DNA from: Flavobacterium chryseum
GTDB taxonomy: Bacteria > Bacteroidota > Bacteroidia > Flavobacteriales > Flavobacteriaceae
Direction of reading: 5' to 3'
DNA length: 64,000 nt
Assembly (NCBI RefSeq): GCF_004362015.1
Contig: NZ_SNWW01000006.1
Location: 248,001-312,000 of the forward strand
The translations under genes and the position numbers were made by a program. Numbering within the stretch: the first letter of the stretch is position 1; each line of letters opens with the position of its first letter. Below are positions 33,567-41,504 of the stretch, one piece after another. The notes beneath the pieces were generated by a model, which was not told where the DNA came from, ran no database searches, and saw only the letters and a list, made by a program, of their open reading frames with translations.

Positions 33567-34736
33567 TTGAAAAAACATCTTTTATTTTCCCTCATTATAA
33601 CGAGCAGTTTTGCCGTTCAGTCTCAAAATAAAGTTATTACGGTTACAAACTCACTTTCTGTTAACCGCCAGTTTGAAACTGTAGAACTTACAAAAAAAAT
33701 GCTAGGACTACCTTCATCAGCAAATCTCGAAGAATTAGCTGTAAAAGAAGCCAATAGTGATTTATATCTGGAAAGCCAATCTGTAGATAATGATGGCGAC
33801 GGTACTATGGATGTGTTATTATTTCAGCCAAAAGTAGCGGCTTCTACCAGCAAAGATTTTGAAATTGTACCAACATCAAGTACATCAGCCACTAAAAACA
33901 TCAATTGCTATTCAAGATTTGTTCCTGAAAGAACAGATGATTACGCTTGGGAAAACAACAAAGTCGCTTTTAGAACTTATGGTCCGGTTGCTCAAAAAAT
34001 GGTTGAAGATAAAATTGCCGGAGGAACTTTAACAAGCGGAATTGATGCCTGGCTAAAAAGAGTCGATTACCCGATTATTAATAAATGGTACGAAAAAGCG
34101 ACTAACGGAACCGGAACCTATCATAAAGATTCTGGCGAAGGTTTAGATAATTTTCATGTGGGCGACAGCCGTGGTGTTGGCGGAATTGCCGTTAAAGTCG
34201 ACGGTAAATATTATTTTTCTAAAAATTTCACCACTTGGAAAACCATTACAACAGGCCCAATTAGAACAAGTTTTATTCTAACATACGAAAATTGGGATGC
34301 AAAAGGAAAAAAAATAAAAGAATCTAAATTGATTAGCCTCGATTACGGAAGTTATCTTTCTCGTTTTGAAATTAATATTAAAGGAGCTAAATCAATTGCT
34401 GCGGGATTAACGCTTCATGATAAAAAAGGAACTATTGGAACAAACGTTAAAGAAGGCTGGATAAGTCATTGGGAATCTATTGATGATTCTGAAATTGGAA
34501 CCGGATTGGTGGCTCCAAAAAACACTTTAACGAGTTTTGATAATTATGTAACCGATGATAAGGACTTCAGTAATTTGTATGGAAATATTGCTGTAAAAAA
34601 GAAAAAAGCAGTTTATTATGTGGGTTTCGGATGGAAAAAAGGAAGTCCGTTTCAAACTAAAGCCGAATGGGAAACGTATTTGAGTTCTTTTGCTGAAAAG
34701 GTAAATAATCCGCTTTTGGTGAAGTTGAAGAAGTAA
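33567..34736 (+). CDS. Secreted DUF4861-type protein of the uronate locus
   Basis: The protein has 389 residues. The start codon is TTG (33567) and is chosen because it opens a clean signal peptide (KKHLLFSLIITSSFAVQSQ); no in-frame ATG fits. The body is beta-rich with a calcium-like DNDGDGTMD loop and a conserved central block (DSGEGLDNFHVGDSRGVGGIAVK). It matches my memory of DUF4861, often found in loci for uronate-containing polysaccharides. Activity has not been assigned by me. It opens the polysaccharide locus, facing the LacI-type gene convergently. Confidence 0.72.
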   Translation: MKKHLLFSLIITSSFAVQSQNKVITVTNSLSVNRQFETVELTKKMLGLPSSANLEELAVKEANSDLYLESQSVDNDGDGTMDVLLFQPKVAASTSKDFEIVPTSSTSATKNINCYSRFVPERTDDYAWENNKVAFRTYGPVAQKMVEDKIAGGTLTSGIDAWLKRVDYPIINKWYEKATNGTGTYHKDSGEGLDNFHVGDSRGVGGIAVKVDGKYYFSKNFTTWKTITTGPIRTSFILTYENWDAKGKKIKESKLISLDYGSYLSRFEINIKGAKSIAAGLTLHDKKGTIGTNVKEGWISHWESIDDSEIGTGLVAPKNTLTSFDNYVTDDKDFSNLYGNIAVKKKKAVYYVGFGWKKGSPFQTKAEWETYLSSFAEKVNNPLLVKLKK

Positions 34737-34761
34737 TTTGCATAATAACTTTTAGTAACAA

Positions 34762-34794
34762 AGACCTGACAGGTTTTAAAAAACTGTCAGGTCT
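34762..34794. terminator. Hairpin between convergent DUF4861 and LacI-type genes
   Basis: AGACCTGACAG (34762-34772) and CTGTCAGGTCT (34784-34794) are perfect arms. A-rich sequence follows on the plus strand, so termination is better on the minus strand side or it is a repeat-derived hairpin. Confidence 0.65.
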
Positions 34795-34819
34795 AATTAT
34801 TAAAAAAAAATCGTTAAAA

Positions 34820-35848
34820 TCAAACCGGCTTCCTAACAGGAAAATAATTCTCTTTCAGAATAATCTCCAACGGAATATAATGAGTGTTTTCTACCGTTTC
34901 CTGCAATACCGTTATTTTATATAAATGATTGATTCCCATATACCCCTGCTCTTCAGGTCTTTGATTGATTAAAAAATCAATTATTCCCTTATTAAGGTAT
35001 TCAATATTTTCCTTTAATAAATCGTAACCAATAATACGAACACCTTTTATATTGTTTTGTTCGAGGAATTTTGCAACAATATAAGCTCTTGAATTCGGTA
35101 CAAAAACACTGTTTATTCCTGAAAACATCTCGAGAGATAACAGATCATTTCCGGAATCTTTGATGGTAACTTCTGAGAATTTAAAATTCGTAAGTTCTTT
35201 ATTATCTTTAAAGAAAGAATAAAAACCATCAATACGCTGTTTATAAACCGATGTACTTTCTATTTCTCTGGTAATTTTAAAAATCAGAATTTGTCTTTCA
35301 TTTTTTACAGCAAAACTAATCAGTCTTCCCGCCAGATAACCGCTCTGAAAAGCATCCTGTCCCACATATGTATGTTCTGTATTTGAATCAATATTAGAAT
35401 CGATCATGACAACCGGAATGTTTTTCTTTTGATATTCTTTTAAAAACTGAACTGATTCTTCATGAAAAATTGGTGCAAACAACAATCCATCGCATTCAAA
35501 ATCTAAAACTTTTTTGATTTCTTTTTTAAAGGAAACTGCATTAAAATCATAGAAAAAATAATCCAGAACCACTCCAAATTTTCGGAATTCAATAGCTGCT
35601 TTTTCTATTCCGGTAATCTGACTTTTCCAGTATTCGATATTTTCATATTGAGGAAGAAAAACAGCAAAACGAAATTTTTTATTCAGTGCCAGATTACTAG
35701 CCAGAATATTTCGCTTATAGCCGTATTTTTCAATTATAGCATTTACCTTATCTACATTATCCTGCGTTACCTGTCCACGATTATGAATGATTCTGTCCAC
35801 AGTTCCCGGCGAAACATTGGCTAATTCTGCTATTTTTTTTATTGTAAT
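34820..35848 (-). CDS. LacI-family transcriptional repressor (probable non-standard start codon)
   Basis: The periplasmic-binding-like sensor domain (FRFAVFLPQYENIEYWKSQI to the end) and most of the helix-turn-helix are clear. If translation began at GTG 35800 the helix-turn-helix would be cut. The frame stays open upstream and encodes ITIKKIAELANVSPGT, the missing first helices, until a TAA at 35881-35879. No ATG, GTG or TTG lies in that stretch, so I place the start at ATT 35848. Such repressors release DNA on binding a sugar. It is divergent from the uronate operon, whose promoter holds a palindrome. Confidence 0.8.
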   Translation of the reverse strand: MTIKKIAELANVSPGTVDRIIHNRGQVTQDNVDKVNAIIEKYGYKRNILASNLALNKKFRFAVFLPQYENIEYWKSQITGIEKAAIEFRKFGVVLDYFFYDFNAVSFKKEIKKVLDFECDGLLFAPIFHEESVQFLKEYQKKNIPVVMIDSNIDSNTEHTYVGQDAFQSGYLAGRLISFAVKNERQILIFKITREIESTSVYKQRIDGFYSFFKDNKELTNFKFSEVTIKDSGNDLLSLEMFSGINSVFVPNSRAYIVAKFLEQNNIKGVRIIGYDLLKENIEYLNKGIIDFLINQRPEEQGYMGINHLYKITVLQETVENTHYIPLEIILKENYFPVRKPV

Positions 35849-35918
35849 GATAGTGCTTCTTTTAAGGTTAAAATGCGTTTATAAGTTCGTAAAATTAATT
35901 TTTTTTATGAAAGATAAG

Positions 35919-35948
35919 TTGTTTTAGTTAACTTTTTCTATACATTTG
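35919..35948 (+). promoter_or_regulatory. Promoter of the uronate catabolic operon
   Basis: TTG (35919-35921), 19 nt, then TACATTTG (35941-35948): a near-ideal flavobacterial promoter, followed after 8 nt by the palindromic operator. Confidence 0.7.
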
Positions 35949-35956
35949 TAAAAGCC

Positions 35957-35972
35957 CGTGTGCGTACACGCA
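35957..35972. promoter_or_regulatory. Candidate LacI-type operator
   Basis: The site reads CGTGTGCGTACACGCA. It contains CGTGT/ACACG and overlapping TGCGT/ACGCA dyads just past the predicted transcription start, the standard place for a LacI-family repressor to block transcription. The divergent LacI-type gene begins about 110 nt away. Confidence 0.55.
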
Positions 35973-36060
35973 AAAATACATATTTTACATACAAAAAAGC
36001 AATTTATTTAGTATTTATAAATAAATTACAAATAAAAAAATCAATTATAAAATTTAAAAT

Positions 36061-36510
36061 ATGATTATAGACATTTTAAGCAATGCTTCAAAGTACTACA
36101 GTTTGCATCCGAATTTTAAAAAAGCATTTGAATATTTAAGTCAAAATGATATTAATAATCTGGAGAATGGCTCATTTGAAATTGCATATGGTTTAAAGGT
36201 GATTGCGATTTCCGGTGAAGGATCAACCAAAGAAGAAAGCATAAAAGGTTTTGAATGTCATGATCAAAATATCGACATTCAATTTTTGATAAAAGGTCCT
36301 GAAACTTATGCGTGGAAACCCAGACAAAAATGCTTGAGTCCAAACGGAGATTACAGCGATGAAAGAGACGTTCGTTTTTTTCATGATAAACCGGACATGT
36401 TTTTTGAATTACAGGAAGGACAGTTTACGATTTTGTTTCCGGAAGATGTTCACGCTGCTATGATTGGCGAAGGAATATTGAGAAAAATTGTTATTAAAGT
36501 AAAAATATAA
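36061..36510 (+). CDS. YhcH/YjgK/YiaL-family protein (DUF386)
   Basis: The protein has 149 residues in a single cupin-like domain. It contains the family pattern ECHDQNIDIQFLIKG...E, a later FHDKPDMFFELQEGQFTILFPEDVHAAM with probable metal-binding His and Glu residues, and a C-terminal RKIVIKVK. Members sit in sialic-acid and uronate operons and are thought to act as sugar mutarotases or isomerases. First gene behind the operator-controlled promoter, 4 nt before the aldolase gene. Family secure; reaction inferred. Confidence 0.85.
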   Translation: MIIDILSNASKYYSLHPNFKKAFEYLSQNDINNLENGSFEIAYGLKVIAISGEGSTKEESIKGFECHDQNIDIQFLIKGPETYAWKPRQKCLSPNGDYSDERDVRFFHDKPDMFFELQEGQFTILFPEDVHAAMIGEGILRKIVIKVKI

Positions 36511-36514
36511 AATC

Positions 36515-37177
36515 ATGAACACGATCTCAAACTCCATTGATGTTATTGCAAGACAAGGTATTCTTCCGTTGTATTTTCATGCAAATGAAACCATTACTGT
36601 AGAAGTTTTAAGAACGCTTTACAAGGCCGGAATCAGAGCTGTAGAATATACAAACAGAGGTGCTGAGGCATTATCAAACTTTAAGAAAATGGTCGCTGTT
36701 CGAAATGCCGAATTACCTGGAATGCTACTAGGCATCGGAACTATTAAAAATTTAGAACAAGCCAAAAATTTTGAAAGCGCTGGTGCTGATTTTTTTATCA
36801 GCCCGGGTTTTGTTGCTGAAGTGGCGGTTTTTCTAAAAAGCAAAGAAATTCTATACGCGCCGGGCTGCATGACGCCAACAGAAATTATTACAGCCGAAAA
36901 TGCCGGAATCAAACTCGTTAAACTTTTTCCGGGAAATATTTTAGGTACAGAATTTTTAAGCAGTATAAAAGATATTTTTCCATCATTGGTTTTCATGACA
37001 ACGGGCGGAGTTGAAGCTACGCACGCCAGTATTCAAAGTTGGTTTTCGGCAGGAGCTTCTGCTGTTGGACTGGGAAGTAAACTTATCAGTAAAAAACGCA
37101 TGGAAGAAGGAGATTATGAAGTAATTGAAAATGAAACCAGAAAAGCAATTGAAATAATTCAGACCATAAGAAAATAG
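36515..37177 (+). CDS. eda: KDPG/KHG aldolase
   Basis: The protein has 220 residues, a TIM-barrel class I aldolase. The Schiff-base lysine is in VKLFPGN (about K136). Other markers are GIGTIKNLEQAKNFESAGADFFISP and a phosphate-binding TTGG near the C-terminus. It cleaves 2-keto-3-deoxy-6-phosphogluconate to pyruvate and glyceraldehyde 3-phosphate, the last step of hexuronate breakdown. The kinase that should make its substrate is not encoded in this window. Co-transcribed with the YhcH-like gene. Confidence 0.93.
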   Translation: MNTISNSIDVIARQGILPLYFHANETITVEVLRTLYKAGIRAVEYTNRGAEALSNFKKMVAVRNAELPGMLLGIGTIKNLEQAKNFESAGADFFISPGFVAEVAVFLKSKEILYAPGCMTPTEIITAENAGIKLVKLFPGNILGTEFLSSIKDIFPSLVFMTTGGVEATHASIQSWFSAGASAVGLGSKLISKKRMEEGDYEVIENETRKAIEIIQTIRK

Positions 37178-37204
37178 GTTAACGCAAAAAAATAACACAG
37201 AAAA

Positions 37205-37248
37205 TTTGCCACAGATTAACACTTTTAATCATTTTAATCTGTGGCAAA
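37205..37248. repeat. Hairpin repeat between eda and SDR genes
   Basis: TTTGCCACAGATTA (37205-37218) pairs exactly with 37235-37248. It lies in the 99-nt gap of a likely operon and may act as an mRNA stabiliser or attenuator rather than a terminator. Confidence 0.7.
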
Positions 37249-37276
37249 AAATTTATTATAAACCATAAAATTTAAA

Positions 37277-38089
37277 ATGGATTCAATATTTAATCTAAAA
37301 GGAAAAGTTGCATTAATTACCGGTGGCGCAGGCGTATTGGGAAGCAATTTTGCAAACGTTTTAGCCAAACAAGGCGTTATTGTTGGAATTGTATCACAAT
37401 CGATCGAAAAAGCAAATAACACTGTAGCTGCTATTGAAAGTAACGGAGGAAAAGCTTTTGCCATACAAGCCAATGTTTTAAACAAAGAAGAACTTGAAAA
37501 AGCCAAAGATTTTATCGTAGAAAAATACGGCCGACTTGATATTTTAATCAATGCAGCGGGCGGAAATATGCCGGGAGCAACAATACAGCCTAATCAGGCA
37601 GTTTATGATATGCAGGTAGATGATTTGCAAAAAGTTGTCGATTTAAATATTATTGGAACCATGCTTCCATCGCAGGTTTTTGCGGAACTTTTTGCGAAAC
37701 AAAAACAAGGAATTATAATTAATATTTCTTCGGCATCGGCACAAAGACCTTTAACGAGAGTGGTTGGATATTCGGCTTCAAAAGCGGCGATTGACAATTT
37801 TACACAATGGATGTCAGTTGAACTGGCTTCAAAATATGGTGAAGGAATTCGTGTAAATGCGATTTCACCCGGATTTTTCATCGGAGAACAAAACAGAGCT
37901 TTATTACTTACGCCTGAAGGAAAACTAACGCCAAGAGGAGAAAAAATTATCGAACATACACCAATGGGAAGATTTGGGACTCCGGAAGATATTGATGGAG
38001 CGCTTTTATTTTTATGCAGCGACATGTCTAAATTCGTAACGGGAACCATTATAAAAGTAGACGGTGGATTTGCTGCTACAAGTATTTAA
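37277..38089 (+). CDS. SDR oxidoreductase, probable fructuronate reductase
   Basis: The protein has 270 residues. The NAD(P)-binding motif is TGGAGVLG, the NAG-like motif is NAAGG, and the active-site pair is in YSASK. The C-terminus closes with a VTGTIIKVDGGF signature. Placed between KDPG aldolase and mannonate dehydratase, it is best explained as the short-chain type D-mannonate oxidoreductase that replaces UxuB in many Bacteroidota, interconverting fructuronate and mannonate. The fold is certain; the substrate rests on context. Confidence 0.85.
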   Translation: MDSIFNLKGKVALITGGAGVLGSNFANVLAKQGVIVGIVSQSIEKANNTVAAIESNGGKAFAIQANVLNKEELEKAKDFIVEKYGRLDILINAAGGNMPGATIQPNQAVYDMQVDDLQKVVDLNIIGTMLPSQVFAELFAKQKQGIIINISSASAQRPLTRVVGYSASKAAIDNFTQWMSVELASKYGEGIRVNAISPGFFIGEQNRALLLTPEGKLTPRGEKIIEHTPMGRFGTPEDIDGALLFLCSDMSKFVTGTIIKVDGGFAATSI

Positions 38090-38108
38090 TTTTTTACTAC
38101 GTTCTTCT

Positions 38109-38331
38109 CCTGCACGGTTTTAAAAACCTTGTAGGTATAAACAACCTGTTTGTTATCCCTCGGGATGATATTAAATGAAAAATGCTTCTTATGAAAACGA
38201 GTGTCCTAGCCCCGATAGGAGTGGAAATCCTTTTGTGCCGGGGTTCGGCATAAAAGATTGCAGCGGATAGCGGGAAATAGCTCCTTAAAACATTACTAAT
38301 TATACCTACAAGGTTTTGAAAACCTTGCAGG
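38109..38331. repeat. Composite intergenic element with a CTAGCCCCGATAG core
   Basis: The outer arms (38109-38140 and 38300-38331, ACCTTGTAGG type) enclose a core at about 38205-38284 that begins CTAGCCCCGATAGGA and ends GCGGGAAATAGCTCCT. I recognise this core style as a dispersed flavobacterial intergenic repeat. A 104-codon minus-strand reading across it is not a gene. Confidence 0.75.
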
Positions 38332-38355
38332 AAAGCAACACAAAAACACATAAAA

Positions 38356-39540
38356 ATGGAACAAACGTTAAGATGGTTCGGCCCCAACGATCCGGTTTCT
38401 TTACAAGACATTAAGCAAACCGGCGCTACCGGAATCGTAACAGCATTACATCATATTCCGAATGGCGAAGTTTGGACTATTGAAGAAATCATTAAAAGAA
38501 AAGTAGAGATTGAGCATGAAAACGGTAATCCAAAAAAAGGTACATCGGGTTTAATCTGGTCGGTTGTAGAAAGTATTCCGGTTCATGAAGACATTAAAAA
38601 ACAATCCGGAAAATACCTGCAATACATTGAAAATTATAAAGAAAGCATTCGGAATCTGGCTTTGTGCGGCATCAAATGTATTTGCTATAATTTCATGCCT
38701 GTTTTAGACTGGTCAAGAACCGATTTATCTTTTGAAGTTGAAGACGGTTCGAAAGCATTGCGTTTTGATATTAATGCGTTTGCAGCTTTTGAAATGTTTA
38801 TTTTGAAAAGACCCGGAGCTGAAAAAGAATACACATCGATACAAATAGAAAAGGCCTCGAAATACTTTAACGCCATGGACGATGCTGATAAAGTAAAACT
38901 TCAGCAAAATATTCTGGCCGGACTTCCGGGTGCCGAAGAAGCGTACTCTGTTGAAGATTTTCTGGTCACTTTAAGTGGTTATAATCATATTGACAGACAA
39001 ACTTTAAAAGAAAATCTGTTCTTCTTTTTAAAACAAATTATTCCGGTTGCAGAAAGTAAAGGCGTTTTAATGGCAATTCATCCTGACGATCCGCCCTACC
39101 CGATTTTAGGTTTACCAAGAGTCGTAAGTACCGAAGAAGATTTAATAGAATTGATGGCGGCGTACAACTCAAAATCGAACGGATTTACGATGTGTACAGG
39201 TTCATACGGCGTAAGAGCTGATAATGATTTACCGGGAATTGTAAGACGTCACGGCGATAAAATGAACTTTATTCATTTAAGAAGTACGCAACGAGATGAA
39301 GAAGGAAGTTTTTACGAAGCCAATCATCTAGAAGGGAATGTCGACATGTACGAAGTTGTAAAAGCCATTCTTGAAGTCGAAAAAAGAAACAATACAGTAT
39401 TGCCAATGCGTCCGGATCACGGGCATCAGATGCTGGATGATTTAAATAAAAAAACAAATCCGGGTTATTCTGCCATTGGCCGTTTAAGAGGTTTAGCTGA
39501 ATTACGCGGGCTTGAATTAGGGATTAAGAGATCTTTATAA
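38356..39540 (+). CDS. uxuA: Mannonate dehydratase
   Basis: The protein has 394 residues, the normal length for UxuA. The N-terminus ([30 protein letters not shown]) is diagnostic. Metal and substrate residues occur in [46 protein letters not shown] and [10 protein letters not shown]. It dehydrates D-mannonate to 2-keto-3-deoxygluconate. With the SDR and aldolase it forms the core of glucuronate catabolism. Cytoplasmic. Confidence 0.96.
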   Translation: MEQTLRWFGPNDPVSLQDIKQTGATGIVTALHHIPNGEVWTIEEIIKRKVEIEHENGNPKKGTSGLIWSVVESIPVHEDIKKQSGKYLQYIENYKESIRNLALCGIKCICYNFMPVLDWSRTDLSFEVEDGSKALRFDINAFAAFEMFILKRPGAEKEYTSIQIEKASKYFNAMDDADKVKLQQNILAGLPGAEEAYSVEDFLVTLSGYNHIDRQTLKENLFFFLKQIIPVAESKGVLMAIHPDDPPYPILGLPRVVSTEEDLIELMAAYNSKSNGFTMCTGSYGVRADNDLPGIVRRHGDKMNFIHLRSTQRDEEGSFYEANHLEGNVDMYEVVKAILEVEKRNNTVLPMRPDHGHQMLDDLNKKTNPGYSAIGRLRGLAELRGLELGIKRSL

Positions 39541-39542
39541 AA

Positions 39543-39743
39543 GGTTTTGCCGCAAAGGCACTAAGGCACATTTTTTTTTGTTTCACGCAGATTTTAAAAA
39601 GATTTAAGCAGATACGCGCAGATTATTTATCTCCAAAAAAAATAAAATTAAATCTGCTCTAATCTGCAGAATCTGCGTGAAACAAAATCTTTTAATCTGT
39701 GGCTTAAAAAATCCTCGTGCCTTAGTGCCTTCGTGGCAAAACC
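39543..39743. repeat. Two-level nested inverted repeat
   Basis: The outer arms GGTTTTGCCGCAAAGGCACT (from 39543, 27 nt) and 39717-39743 match with 2 mismatches. The inner CACGCAGATTT-family arms are at 39581-39594 and 39668-39682. It fills nearly the whole gap between uxuA and the beta-helix gene. Confidence 0.75.
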
Positions 39744-39775
39744 AAAAACTAACTAACCACAAATAACCACAAACC

Positions 39776-41407
39776 ATGAATCGTCAAACCCTTATTATTT
39801 GTTGCAGCCTCTTTGTAAATAGTATTATACTGGGACAACAAACTCCAAAAATACTTACCGATTCAAAAACAAATTACTTGCCGGATTTTAGTTACGCCGG
39901 TTATCATTTTGGAGAAACAAATCTTCCTGAATCTCAAGGAAAAATTATTAACGTTACCGATTTTGGTGTAAAAGCAAATGATGGTTTAGATGATTCTAAA
40001 GCTTTGCTAAAAGCAGTAAAAGCAGCAAATGAAACGCAGGGAAATGTGATTTTGCAATTGCCTGCGGGACGCATTATTCTAAGTGATGTTTTATATATCG
40101 AAAGAAGCAATTTTGTACTTCGCGGTGCAGGTTCCGGTGAAAATGGAACCGAAATTTATTGCCCGAGACCGATGATGTATCTTAAAAATCCTGAATCGTT
40201 GGCAGAACTTCGCGAATATTTAACCTCGTTTGATAAAAGACAACGCGAAACGGAAAACAATATCGATTTGCCTTTTTCGCAATATGCATGGTCAGGCGGA
40301 TTTATATGGACGCAAATTCCGGGTGAACGTGTAAAATCTTATTTAGATAAATACGAACCTACGCCAAGTTTTTTGGCTAAAGTTAGTTCGGGAAATATGG
40401 GCGAACACGTCATTACTGTTTCAGAAGTAAAAGATTTGAAAGTTGGCGATATAGTCGAATTACAATTATTTAATAAAGATGGTGAAAACGGCGAAATTAT
40501 AAAGGATTTATACAAAGGTGCCAATGTAAAACCGGGTTCTCATCACTGGAATTTTCCAAAACTTCCCATCGTTAGACAACAAGTGGAAATTACTAAAATT
40601 GCAGGTTCAAAAATAACCATCAAAACGCCTTTGACTATTTCGATTAAACCAAGTTATCAGGCCCAATTGGTCGAATGGAAACATTTAAACGAAGTTGGAA
40701 TCGAACATATTCGTTTTACATTTCCTGATATTCCAAGAGTCGCGCATCACGTAGAACCAGGAAATAATGCGATATTTTTAACGCGTGTTTTTAATAGTTG
40801 GGTCAAAGATGTAACGATCACAAACTCGGATAGCGGAATTCTGGCGGAAGAAATTTCAAATGTTACCGTTCAGGATATCATAACCGATGGAACTCATATT
40901 GCGCATTATACCGTAACTTTAGGCGGTGTGCACAATGTTTTGGTTAAGAATCTCAAAATTTACAACAAAACGGTTCATCCTTTGAGTTTCAACACTTTTG
41001 CAACTAAAAACGTATATCAAAATTGCGAAATCTTTGCAGATCCGCTTCTGGACCAGCATTCGGGAGCAAATCATCAAAATTTATTTGATAATATTACGGT
41101 GCACATAACCCCGGATAAAAACAATGCTTATTTATTATTTGGCGGCGGCGGTGCGGAGTATTGGAAACCTTCACACGGACCATTCAGTACTTTTTGGAAT
41201 CTGAATGTTCAGGTTTCTAATCCTTCTGATAAACCTGTTTTATTATACGGAATGAAAGACGGGCCATTTGCAAGAATTATTGCTGTAAATGGAAATGCAA
41301 AATTCGAAGTTAAATACGAACCTGAGCCATATATTGAACTTCTGAATACATCAATGGAAAAAATTCCGTCGTTGTATGAGTATCAATTAAAGAAGCGCTT
41401 AAAATAG
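39776..41407 (+). CDS. Secreted right-handed beta-helix protein, candidate polysaccharide lyase or GH28-like enzyme
   Basis: The protein has 543 residues. A signal peptide (to IILGQ) is followed by a pectate-lyase-superfamily start (INVTDFGVKANDGLDDSKALLKAVKAA), as in GH28-related and Pectate_lyase_3 proteins. An insertion of about 170 residues without a known motif (from about 115 to 290) interrupts the helix. Repeated coils follow (VFNSWVKDVTITNSDSGIL, NVTVQDIITDG, NVLVKNLKIYNKT). Conserved-looking charged pieces are HIAHYTVTLGG and DQHSGANHQN. The locus contains a GH88 but no other recognisable lyase, which makes this the best candidate to generate unsaturated uronides. Activity is unproven. 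Confidence 0.75.
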   Translation: MNRQTLIICCSLFVNSIILGQQTPKILTDSKTNYLPDFSYAGYHFGETNLPESQGKIINVTDFGVKANDGLDDSKALLKAVKAANETQGNVILQLPAGRIILSDVLYIERSNFVLRGAGSGENGTEIYCPRPMMYLKNPESLAELREYLTSFDKRQRETENNIDLPFSQYAWSGGFIWTQIPGERVKSYLDKYEPTPSFLAKVSSGNMGEHVITVSEVKDLKVGDIVELQLFNKDGENGEIIKDLYKGANVKPGSHHWNFPKLPIVRQQVEITKIAGSKITIKTPLTISIKPSYQAQLVEWKHLNEVGIEHIRFTFPDIPRVAHHVEPGNNAIFLTRVFNSWVKDVTITNSDSGILAEEISNVTVQDIITDGTHIAHYTVTLGGVHNVLVKNLKIYNKTVHPLSFNTFATKNVYQNCEIFADPLLDQHSGANHQNLFDNITVHITPDKNNAYLLFGGGGAEYWKPSHGPFSTFWNLNVQVSNPSDKPVLLYGMKDGPFARIIAVNGNAKFEVKYEPEPYIELLNTSMEKIPSLYEYQLKKRLK

Positions 41408-41490
41408 GTTCAAAGGCTCAGAGGCACAAAGATGCAAAGTTTTTCTTTGTTTGTGCCTTTGTGCCTCTGAACCTTTGTTCCTTTGAACCT
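41406..41490. repeat. Inverted repeat of TTTGAACCT/AGGTTCAAA type
   Basis: AGGTTCAAAGGCTCAGAGGC (from 41406) faces GCCTCTGAACCTTTG... up to 41490. It occupies the gap between the beta-helix gene and the hybrid regulator. The related direct-repeat block is at 51915-51992. Confidence 0.7.
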
Positions 41491-41504
41491 AAAAAATAAA
41501 TGCT

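Noticed and set aside
35833-35840. Frameshift in the LacI-type gene at an 8-T run
   Set aside because: Shifting frame there does not bring any ATG, GTG or TTG into use and would lose the helix-turn-helix sequence; a rare start codon explains the data better.
36619-36996. 125-codon antisense ORF opposite eda
   Set aside because: Same reason: eda motifs are intact on the plus strand and the antisense protein has no recognisable features.
37603-38049. 148-codon antisense ORF opposite the SDR gene
   Set aside because: The plus strand carries full SDR motifs; the antisense frame is a by-product of codon use.
38097-38411. 104-codon minus-strand ORF with TPIGARTLVFIRS
   Set aside because: It reads through a dispersed intergenic repeat and into the start of uxuA; no signal of a real protein.
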